Source: JBBRYB01 sp038238115 (GTDB lineage: Bacteria > Actinomycetota > Actinomycetes > Propionibacteriales > Nocardioidaceae). Taken from it: a DNA stretch of 6,455 bases. Below are positions 1 to 4,835 of the stretch, in pieces. The notes under the pieces were generated by a model. It had not been told where the DNA came from and ran no database searches. It saw only the letters and a list, made by a program, of their open reading frames with translations. The stretch's first letter is position 1. Each line of letters begins with the position of its first letter. Made by a program: the position numbers and the translations under genes. The DNA lies in assembly GCA_038238115.1 (NCBI GenBank), contig JBBRYB010000138.1:1-6455 (forward strand), read 5' to 3'.

Positions 1-155
1 CGGCGGGCACCCCGCTGCTCGATGATTGAACAGCAGGTACCCCCTGGATCGAGCCGGCTCGTGACAGGAGGCTCCCGCCGCGGTGTCAGTCTGCCACGCG
101 CGTGCCGAATCGGTCGGGGGAGATCGGAGCCGGATCTTCCCCGGGCGAATCGTCC
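1..155. other. Upstream intergenic stretch, possibly with the tail of a preceding gene
   Basis: No complete gene is visible. In the frame starting at base 3 the first nine codons read AGTPLLDD followed by TGA at 27-29. This would make a plausible C-terminus of a plus-strand gene lying outside the window, but eight residues cannot prove it. A 12-base perfect palindrome, CGAGCCGGCTCG, sits at 50-61. Another frame is open from base 1 to 171 but its composition is arginine- and proline-rich and it shows no recognisable protein. Confidence 0.3.
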
Positions 156-161
156 TAGCGT
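156..161 (+). promoter_or_regulatory. Candidate -10 box of a leaderless promoter (TAGCGT)
   Basis: TAGCGT lies exactly 6 bases before the GTG start at 168. No Shine-Dalgarno sequence is visible before that start. A TANNNT hexamer 6-7 bases before the start codon is the usual arrangement of leaderless actinobacterial transcripts, in which transcription begins at or next to the start codon. No good -35 box is seen 16-18 bases upstream. The same arrangement recurs at 4396-4401. Confidence 0.5.
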
Positions 162-167
162 GGACCC

Positions 168-1916
168 GTGAGCAGGCCCGATCCTGATCAGCGCCGTCAG
201 GCCCGGGAACCGCATGACTGTCCCGGGCGGCCGTCGTCGTTGGGACGCGCCGAGCTGGGGTTCGTTCGTCAGCCGATGGTGAGTTGGCTCAATCCCCGCC
301 AGCTCATCGACACCGCCGCTCGGGCCGGACTGTCAGGAATCTTCGGCGCCTACGCCGACAAGCGTGAGATGCAGGCCTTGGCGGCGAGCGAGGTCTACGA
401 CCAATCGGATGCCCCTGAGCTGTGGCTCGACTACGTGGCCGACCTGGGCGACGGATGGGACCCCACGTACACCGTGGCCAGGCTCCTCGCCGCCGACAAG
501 ATCGAACTGCAATCCGAGAAGGGCACTCATGTGACGCAACGGGGACGGGTTCTCGTCATGGGAGGTGACCAGGTGTACCCCGTGCCCAAGCGGCGCGAGT
601 ACGAGAACCGCTTCCTTGGTCCCTACCGGGCGGCGTTGCCGTGCACCCATGGACGACAGCCGCTGCTCTTCGCTCTCCCCGGCACCCACGACTGGTACGA
701 CGGGCTGGTCAACTTCGATACTGTCTTCTGTCGGGAGAACTGGGTCGGAGGATGGAAGACGTGCCAGAGCCGGAGCTACTTCGCCCTCGAGCTCCCTCAT
801 CGCTGGTGGCTCTGGGGTGTGGACATCCAGTTCGGCAACCTCATCGACAAGGCTCAGCTGGACTACTTCTCCCACGAGGTCGCCGCCCAGGTCGAGCCCG
901 GCGACCGCATCATCCTGTGCACGGCTGACGCCCCGGCTACCACCCAGGACAATCCCGAGGGATCGGGCGGAAACGTCGATTACTTCGAGCGCCAGGTCGT
1001 GCGACCCACCGGTGCCGAGATCGTCCTGCGCGTGACAAGCGGTCTTCACCACTACTGCCGGTACCAAGAGCCTGACGGTTCCCGCCAGCTCATCACCGCT
1101 GGGGGCGGCGGAGCGTTCCTCCATCCCACCCATCAACTTCCCGAAAAGCTTGAACTGGGAGCGGGCGAACGGAGGCGCAGCTACCGGCGGGTGGTGACGT
1201 ATCCGCCGATGTCCGAATCGAAGCGCATGCGCAAGCGGCTCTGGCTGCTCCCACTCCGCAACCCGGCGTTTTCCGCCTTCCTCGGCATCGTCAACGTGCT
1301 GTTGGCTTTCATGCTGAGCCTGCAGCTCGGCGACGCCCACGTGGACATCGGTGTCGGCGACCTCGGGCGGGCCCTGTGGAGAAGTCCTACGGCATTCTTG
1401 CTGATGCTGCTCATGGTGATGGTGTTCGCCGGGATGGTCAGATTCGCCCACGACGCCGGGGGATTGAGTCGACTCCTGCTCGGGCTGGTCCACGCCAGCC
1501 TCCAGCTGGCGTCGCTGACTGGCGTGATGATCGTCTCTTCTCGCCTCTCGACGGCGTTCGGCCTCGAAGGCCTGCCGTCGTTGATCGTCTTCCTGGCTCT
1601 GGTGGCCCTGGTCGGTGGTTTCGTGGGCGCCCTGGGTTTGGCCGGGTACCTGTGGGTTACCAACTGTTTGGGGTTCCACGCCAATGAGACGTATGCACCG
1701 CTCCGGGTCATGGACTTCAAGAGCTTCCTGCGCCTGCATTTCGACACCGACGGAAACCTGACCGTGTTCCCCATCGGCGTCGACCGGGTGTGCCGCCGTT
1801 GGCGGCTGTCCGGAGATCCGTCCCCCGAGGCCCCGTGGCTGGAACCCGAGGGCGATGACCTGAAGTCCCACCTCATCGAAGCACCGTTTCGCATCGGCTC
1901 GAGCTTCGGGCCGTGA
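168..1916 (+). CDS. Metallophosphoesterase (calcineurin-like fold) with four C-terminal membrane helices
   Basis: This 582-residue protein has an N-terminal metallophosphoesterase domain and a membrane-anchored C-terminal part. Visible motifs are ADLGDGWD (91-98), GGDQVYP (132-138), GTHDWYDG (172-179), SGLHHY (291-296) and a glycine run followed by AFLHPTH (311-322). Four hydrophobic segments follow at about 367-388, 406-427, 436-460 and 469-495, then a soluble tail of about 85 residues. From family knowledge such proteins hydrolyse phosphoesters using two metal ions; the substrate is not known. The motifs depart from the standard ones: Thr replaces Asn in GNHD, and the usual histidine after LCTAD is not visible, so activity is uncertain. 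The GTG start is preferred because conserved-looking sequence begins near residue 30 and a TANNNT box lies 6 bases upstream. Met37 is an alternative start. The gene converges on the next one with 13 bases between stops. Confidence 0.85.
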   Translation: MSRPDPDQRRQAREPHDCPGRPSSLGRAELGFVRQPMVSWLNPRQLIDTAARAGLSGIFGAYADKREMQALAASEVYDQSDAPELWLDYVADLGDGWDPTYTVARLLAADKIELQSEKGTHVTQRGRVLVMGGDQVYPVPKRREYENRFLGPYRAALPCTHGRQPLLFALPGTHDWYDGLVNFDTVFCRENWVGGWKTCQSRSYFALELPHRWWLWGVDIQFGNLIDKAQLDYFSHEVAAQVEPGDRIILCTADAPATTQDNPEGSGGNVDYFERQVVRPTGAEIVLRVTSGLHHYCRYQEPDGSRQLITAGGGGAFLHPTHQLPEKLELGAGERRRSYRRVVTYPPMSESKRMRKRLWLLPLRNPAFSAFLGIVNVLLAFMLSLQLGDAHVDIGVGDLGRALWRSPTAFLLMLLMVMVFAGMVRFAHDAGGLSRLLLGLVHASLQLASLTGVMIVSSRLSTAFGLEGLPSLIVFLALVALVGGFVGALGLAGYLWVTNCLGFHANETYAPLRVMDFKSFLRLHFDTDGNLTVFPIGVDRVCRRWRLSGDPSPEAPWLEPEGDDLKSHLIEAPFRIGSSFGP

Positions 1917-1929
1917 CTCGGACCGCCTA

Positions 1930-2328
1930 CTACAAGGCACCATTCCTTTGGCCTGCCTCCTGCAGCAGGACCGATACTCGCTGACGGGTCACGCCGAACA
2001 GGACCGCGATCTCCTCCATGGTCATACCCTCGGCATGCAGAGCGCTCGCCTCCGCCCGGCGCAGCCGCGCGCCGGCCCGTAGGAGGTTGTCGAGGTTCTG
2101 CCGGGTGATCTCCTGGATCAGGGAACGCTCATTCCCAGCGAAGATCTCCCGATAGGTCCGGTCCTGAATGCGCGATCGCCGGATCGCCCGGGCCCGTCGC
2201 ATAGCGAGTTGGTTGCGCCGGTTGCTGTCTTGGAGGACGTTGACGAGATCATCGAGGGCCTCGAGGACGTCATCACACTGTCGGATCTGGGGCACGAACT
2301 CCTCCCTGGTCGGCCTTCCTTCGAGCAT
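1930..2328 (-). CDS. Small helix-turn-helix protein, sigma-70 region 4-like
   Basis: This 132-residue protein is probably DNA-binding. Residues 102-123 form a helix-turn-helix (TMEEIAVLFGVTRQRVSVLL) of the kind in sigma-factor region 4 and related regulators. The first 95 residues are mostly charged helix, rich in Arg from 37 to 54, and may serve dimerisation. No other domain is recognised. The frame is open as far as 2628, but translation upstream of 2328 is low-complexity and runs through the promoter region, so ATG 2328 is chosen. GTG at 2295 is a serious alternative (121 residues) because GGAGG lies 5 bases before it, whereas ATG 2328 has only a G run close by. A -35/-10 pair at 2436-2408 would give a leader of about 70 bases. 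A relic of the same helix-turn-helix lies at 4749-4805. The target sites are unknown; the inverted repeat at 2442-2486 is a candidate. Confidence 0.75.
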   Translation of the reverse strand: MLEGRPTREEFVPQIRQCDDVLEALDDLVNVLQDSNRRNQLAMRRARAIRRSRIQDRTYREIFAGNERSLIQEITRQNLDNLLRAGARLRRAEASALHAEGMTMEEIAVLFGVTRQRVSVLLQEAGQRNGAL

Positions 2329-2407
2329 CGGCCCCCGGCCCGATCGGTGAGCCGGGTCTGGCCTCGACCTGGCAGCGCATCGCACGAGAGCGAGTCTCTC
2401 TGAGGAA

Positions 2408-2436
2408 AACCTACCGCGCCGGCCTTGCCTCCGCAA
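2408..2436 (-). promoter_or_regulatory. Candidate promoter for the helix-turn-helix gene
   Basis: Reading the minus strand, TTGCGG (2436-2431) is followed by 17 bases and TAGGTT (2413-2408). This is a good match in spacing to a housekeeping sigma-70-type promoter. Transcription would start near 2401, giving a leader of about 70 bases before the ATG at 2328. The -35 box has the same sequence as that of the divergent candidate at 2476-2505. Confidence 0.45.
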
Positions 2437-2441
2437 CCCTA

Positions 2442-2486
2442 GCTTGCCGCACCCCTGCATTGCTGCATCCCTACCTTGCGGCAAGC
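2442..2486. repeat. 9-bp inverted repeat between divergent promoters, possible operator
   Basis: GCTTGCCGC (2442-2450) and GCGGCAAGC (2478-2486) form a perfect 9-bp inverted repeat around a 27-base spacer. The right arm overlaps the -35 box of the rightward promoter candidate. The left arm lies 5 bases upstream of the -35 box of the leftward one. The spacer is TGC-rich (TGCATTGCTGCA). Arms this far apart, about 3.5 helical turns centre to centre, fit two protein-binding half-sites better than an RNA hairpin. The helix-turn-helix protein encoded next door is the obvious candidate ligand, but this is inference only. Confidence 0.45.
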
Positions 2487-2505
2487 CCCAGGCGCATGTT
2501 ATGGT
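2476..2505 (+). promoter_or_regulatory. Candidate rightward promoter for the small membrane gene
   Basis: TTGCGG (2476-2481) is followed by 18 bases and TATGGT (2500-2505). Transcription would start near 2512, leaving a leader of about 115 bases before the ATG at 2627. Near the end of that leader, CTTGAT (2590-2595) and ATCAAG (2603-2608) can form a 6-bp hairpin directly before the ribosome site AAAGGAAGG (2609/2610-2617). Such a hairpin might affect translation, though its short stem makes this speculative. Confidence 0.4.
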
Positions 2506-2626
2506 CGAGCGAAGGGACGCTTGACGCCACCCATGCCGTCTGGTCCTCCCTTCTCTGTCTCCCAAGCCCGCACCGAGTCTTGGTGATCGCTTGATCGATG
2601 ACATCAAGAAAGGAAGGTCAAAACCC

Positions 2627-2713
2627 ATGGGCCTCTTGTGGCTTCTCCTGGTTGTGTTCCTCGTCGTTCTCGTAGCTGGATGGGGATGGAGGGCCGCACG
2701 CGGTCGGCGCTGA
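2627..2713 (+). CDS. 28-residue single-pass membrane peptide
   Basis: ATG 2627 opens a 28-codon frame closed by TGA at 2711. The sequence begins MGLLWLLLVVFLVVLVAG, a single hydrophobic helix at about residues 3-18, then WGWR and an Arg-rich end (RAARGRR). The positive tail predicts an N-out, C-in orientation by the positive-inside rule. The ribosome site is strong: AAGGAAGG ends 9 bases before the ATG. A promoter candidate lies upstream at 2476-2505. Small hydrophobic proteins with a GWGWR-like end are common in actinobacteria near stress genes, but no specific family can be named. The stress-type gene at 2894 follows after 180 bases and may be co-transcribed. The gene is short enough to be skipped by most gene finders. 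An opposing open frame on the minus strand (2618-3058) lacks recognisable features. Confidence 0.6.
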   Translation: MGLLWLLLVVFLVVLVAGWGWRAARGRR

Positions 2714-2893
2714 CGCTGACGTTTTCATCTGACCGACACGCCTGCCTTCCACGGAACGCGCGAAACGAGTCGGGCAGCTCACCGCCGACCACCGAGCTGA
2801 TCGTCCGCCGACCGGGGGGCGGTTGCGCTCGGCCGCCAGACGTGAGTTCGCCGTCAGATCCCGAAGAAGAATGCCAAAGAGAGGAAGAAGAAG

Positions 2894-3493
2894 ATGACCG
2901 GAGTGACCAGGCTGAACCGCGAACACATCGTGGGCCAGGCAACCTTCGACGACGCCGGCGACAAGGTTGGCTACGTCGAGTTCTGCTATCTCGACATCGA
3001 CACCGAACAACCTGAATGGGCAGCGGTCAACAATGGCCAGCTCGCGTCCAAGTCTCATCTGGTTCCGCTGGTAGATGCCGCCATGACCAGGGAGGGTCTC
3101 CAGCTGGCGTTCAGCCGGGACCAGATCGGGGGAGCACCCGAGTTGGATCTGACCGTGGATCTGGACGGAGATGACGAGGCCCAGCTCTGTGATTACTACG
3201 GCCTCGAGTACTCCCGGGCGGAGTCGGACACTGGGCTACCAGCCAGACCCACGACGATCGCCGTCGACGACGAAGTCGCCACAGTTCACCGGGAGGCCGG
3301 GCGGGCGCGCCTGCGCAAGCATGTCGTCACCGAGACCGCCACCACAACGGTCCCGCCGCTGTACGACAGGGAGTTGGTTGTCGGTACCCGGACCGTTCCG
3401 GAGGAGCGGCTGCGGGTGGAGAGGGTGACCTCTGATGAGGAGATTGTCGTCGACCGCCGCGACGAGCAGATCGACGTTGAAGAGCCGCTGTAG
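2894..3493 (+). CDS. PRC-barrel and DUF2382 domain protein, stress-type
   Basis: This 199-residue soluble protein has an N-terminal PRC-barrel domain (about 5-85; GQATFDDAGDKVGYVEFCYLD, then PEWAAVNNG and LVPL). A linker ends with YYGLEY (101-106). The C-terminal DUF2382-like part (about 121-196) carries EAGRARLRKHVVTET and a charged end, EEIVVDRRDEQIDVEE. PRC-barrels bind small ligands, RNA or proteins, and PRC-DUF2382 proteins are commonly linked to general stress in actinobacteria and cyanobacteria (YsnF-like); no enzyme activity is known. The DUF2382 part looks short: the first block, ending TTTVP, runs almost directly into the closing block, so roughly 30-40 central residues usual in the family seem absent. 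The purine-rich GAGGAAGAAGAAG before ATG 2894 is the ribosome site. The closely spaced 28-residue gene upstream may share its transcript. Confidence 0.85.
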   Translation: MTGVTRLNREHIVGQATFDDAGDKVGYVEFCYLDIDTEQPEWAAVNNGQLASKSHLVPLVDAAMTREGLQLAFSRDQIGGAPELDLTVDLDGDDEAQLCDYYGLEYSRAESDTGLPARPTTIAVDDEVATVHREAGRARLRKHVVTETATTTVPPLYDRELVVGTRTVPEERLRVERVTSDEEIVVDRRDEQIDVEEPL

Positions 3494-3511
3494 CGACACG
3501 TGGAGTGACGC

Positions 3512-3538
3512 CCGCCACGACGCAGGACGGCGTGGCGG
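3512..3538. terminator. Hairpin between convergent genes, possible two-way terminator
   Basis: CCGCCACG (3512-3519) and CGTGGCGG (3531-3538) make a perfect 8-bp GC-rich stem with an 11-base loop. It lies 19 bases after the stop of the PRC-barrel gene and 18 bases beyond the end of the GAF gene on the other strand. There is no T-run on either side, which is usual for GC-rich actinobacteria, so termination is inferred from position and stem only. Confidence 0.5.
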
Positions 3539-3543
3539 ACGGC

Positions 3544-3555
3544 GCGCTTAAGCGC
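3544..3555. repeat. 12-bp perfect palindrome GCGCTTAAGCGC
   Basis: A perfect 12-base palindrome abuts the stop codon of the GAF gene (stop at 3558-3556 on the minus strand). It could extend the termination region next to the hairpin at 3512-3538 or be a protein-binding site. With no loop it would not form a normal RNA hairpin. Chance occurrence is possible. Confidence 0.4.
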
Positions 3556-4056
3556 TCAGACGAACCGCTCTACTCCAGTGGCCAACACGATGCCGGCCTG
3601 GACCGCGAACTGCAGGCCCGTGCCGATGTCGTCGTCAGAGAACCCTGAAGACGACCGGGAGTAGAAGTTCAGAGCCGCGACGCCCTTTCCGCGGGCCACG
3701 ACCGGCAACGACATGGAGCTCTTCATCCCGTGGGCCGCTGCCGCCTCACTGAACGGTGCCCACAACCAGTCGCGCCCCATGTCGTCGATGCGACATACCC
3801 GGACGTGGAGGACGGCGTCGAGGGACGGCCCGATTCCGGTTCTGTACTGGGCTACGTCGATCTCACGAGCCGCCGGGTCCGTGCACACCGCCGTACATGG
3901 CCGACCATAAACGATCATCGTGAGCCCCACCAGCGTCGCCACAGGTACGGCCGCGCAGGCCAGGTCAGTGACCTTCTGCAGCATCTCGGCCGCGCCGACG
4001 AACAACCCCGACGCGGCGCAGAGCTCTCGGCTCAACACCTCCTGACTGGTGGGCAC
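3556..4056 (-). CDS. GAF-domain sensor protein without output domain
   Basis: This 166-residue protein is almost entirely one GAF domain (about 23-160). Diagnostic parts are the TDPAAREIDVAQYRTGIGPS stretch (59-78), CRIDDMGRDWLW (88-99), SMSLPV (114-119), VAALNFYS (126-133) and the closing helix GLQFAVQAGIVLA. This pattern is that of actinobacterial GAF-ANTAR regulators, in which GAF senses a ligand or redox state and a C-terminal ANTAR domain binds RNA. Here the protein stops right after GAF, and the 62 bases to the convergent gene are too short to hold an ANTAR domain, so it must act by protein contact or be a remnant. Several Cys residues (13, 33, 54, 58, 88) are present, but no clear metal site. 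The start is GTG 4056 with GGAAG 6 bases upstream. It is transcribed on its own. Confidence 0.8.
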   Translation of the reverse strand: MPTSQEVLSRELCAASGLFVGAAEMLQKVTDLACAAVPVATLVGLTMIVYGRPCTAVCTDPAAREIDVAQYRTGIGPSLDAVLHVRVCRIDDMGRDWLWAPFSEAAAAHGMKSSMSLPVVARGKGVAALNFYSRSSSGFSDDDIGTGLQFAVQAGIVLATGVERFV

Positions 4057-4395
4057 AACTCACTTCCGCGCCGGTGGGCGAGATCGCGTCTCTCGGTGCT
4101 GGAGGGATGGCGGCCGACTCAACGAATCGAGATCACCCTACCGGCTTCGAAAGGGCCTACGTCTGGGGTAACCGCCCGGATTGCGTGAAATCGCAGGTTG
4201 CCCTCGGTTGTGAGCCCGCCGCAACGCATGGATCACTGGCTCCCTGCCCCCTGGCGGCCTTGGCCCGGCCGCATGCAGCGCGGCCACCATCGGGAAGGGC
4301 GCAACGGTGACCACCCTCCTGGCCCGACACCGCCGCGCCCAGCACGAGGCCCCCCGGATCTGAGCAGGATGAAGGCGGAGCCTGACGGGCACGGG
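4057..4395. other. Gene-free stretch between divergent genes
   Basis: Several open frames cross this region on both strands (for example 4074-4310 and 4198-4398 on plus, 4138-4392 on minus). Their translations are rich in Pro, Arg and Gly, lack a ribosome site and resemble no family. The stretch should hold the promoter of the GAF gene. The best minus-strand -10 candidate is TAGGGT at 4140-4135, about 80 bases before its start, but no good -35 box is visible. I see no tRNA, repeat array or strong hairpin. Confidence 0.5.
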
Positions 4396-4401
4396 TAGGT
4401 T
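4396..4401 (+). promoter_or_regulatory. Candidate -10 box of a leaderless promoter (TAGGTT)
   Basis: TAGGTT is followed by six bases (GGCACC) and the ATG at 4408. No Shine-Dalgarno sequence is present. The spacing equals that of TAGCGT before the GTG at 168, which supports both as leaderless promoters and supports ATG 4408 as the true start. Confidence 0.55.
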
Positions 4402-4407
4402 GGCACC

Positions 4408-4728
4408 ATGTTGGATGCCGCCGACGAGCTGAACGTCTCCGAGCTGGATGATGCCTACCTCAAAGTCCTCCTGCTCCTATCGACCCGGCGCGCCGAAAGC
4501 TCCGAACCGCGCCGGGCAGGTTTTTGGCACGGCCTGGCGGGCATTCTGAGCATCGAGCAGGAAAAGCGTCAGGGCGCCGGAGTCCTCGGTCGACAAGCGC
4601 CCGCCGCCCTTCAGGACGACGAGATGGCCGAGCTGGCTGTCGTGCTCGACGAACTACGCCGCGACGTCGCGACCGTCGAGTCCGAGTACAGGGCGTCGTA
4701 CGGTCAGATGCCCGCGGCGGGCGAGTAA
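4408..4728 (+). CDS. Small protein of unknown function (106 residues)
   Basis: I do not recognise this gene. The predicted protein is acidic at its N-terminus (MLDAADELNVSELDDAYLK), has a short aliphatic stretch LKVLLLLS (about 18-25) too short and too flanked by charge for a membrane helix, and a tryptophan-containing block GFWHGLAGILSIEQEKR (38-54). It ends with a likely amphipathic helix or short coiled coil (about 70-98, DDEMAELAVVLDELRRDVATV). No signal peptide, metal site or enzyme motif is visible. A TANNNT box 6 bases before the ATG and codon third positions rich in G/C support real coding. It stands alone, divergent from the GAF gene and convergent with the broken phosphatase gene. 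It could be a small cytosolic adaptor, but nothing in the sequence decides this. Confidence 0.6.
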   Translation: MLDAADELNVSELDDAYLKVLLLLSTRRAESSEPRRAGFWHGLAGILSIEQEKRQGAGVLGRQAPAALQDDEMAELAVVLDELRRDVATVESEYRASYGQMPAAGE

Positions 4729-4748
4729 ACCTCCGGTCCGTGAAGGCG

Positions 4749-4805
4749 CTGACGAGTGACGCTGAAGAGGACGGCGATCTCCTCCATGGTCATGTCCTCG
4801 GCATG
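4749..4805 (-). pseudogene. Relic of a helix-turn-helix gene, paralogue of the gene at 1930-2328
   Basis: Bases 4749-4805 match 1981-2037, the helix-turn-helix part of the neighbouring gene, at 50 of 57 positions without gaps. On the minus strand the relic reads HAEDMTMEEIAVLFSVTRQ, differing from the intact protein (98-116) at only two residues (G101D, G112S). Two of the seven differences alone change the protein in non-silent Gly codons; the rest are mostly silent, so the copy was once under selection as protein. Similarity stops on both sides. The frame runs on after the motif for about 16 unrelated codons to a stop near 4686, and upstream it has no start in a suitable context. It lies between the small gene ending at 4728 and the phosphatase pseudogene. 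Confidence 0.7.
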
Positions 4806-4813
4806 AACAGTCG

Positions 4814-4835
4814 GCGTTAGGCGAGCGTTAGGCGT
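4814..4835. repeat. Tandem duplication of an 11-base unit
   Basis: GCGTTAGGCGA (4814-4824) is followed at once by GCGTTAGGCGT (4825-4835), two copies differing only in the last base. The pair sits exactly at the end of the phosphatase pseudogene: it contains the TAA (4830-4828) that closes one of its frames, and its last base overlaps the TGA (4837-4835) of the restored frame. It separates that gene from the helix-turn-helix relic and may be a scar of slippage or joining. Confidence 0.6.

Noticed and set aside
333..1943. A 536-codon open frame on the minus strand opposite the metallophosphoesterase gene
   Set aside because: It mirrors the coding gene in high-GC DNA; the translation is rich in His, Gln and Glu with no domain, whereas the plus strand has clear motifs and membrane helices.
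2329..2628. N-terminal extension of the helix-turn-helix protein to an ATG at 2628
   Set aside because: The extra 100 residues are Arg/Gly-rich and would run through both promoter candidates, the inverted repeat and the ribosome site of the opposite gene. ATG 2328 or GTG 2295 fits better.
2805..2822. CCGCC/GGCGG stem as a terminator after the 28-residue gene
   Set aside because: A 5-bp stem in a G-rich run has several competing pairings and no T-run; it is not distinguishable from background.
2818..3058. Minus-strand open frame opposite the PRC-barrel gene and the small membrane gene
   Set aside because: It has no domain, and the opposing plus-strand PRC-barrel is clearly coding.
3730..4188. 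A 152-codon plus-strand open frame opposite the GAF gene
   Set aside because: It lies antisense to a well-supported GAF domain and has no ribosome site or recognisable protein sequence.
4138..4398. Overlapping open frames on both strands in the 4057-4395 gap
   Set aside because: They are low-complexity Pro/Arg/Gly translations without ribosome sites, as expected by chance at this GC content.
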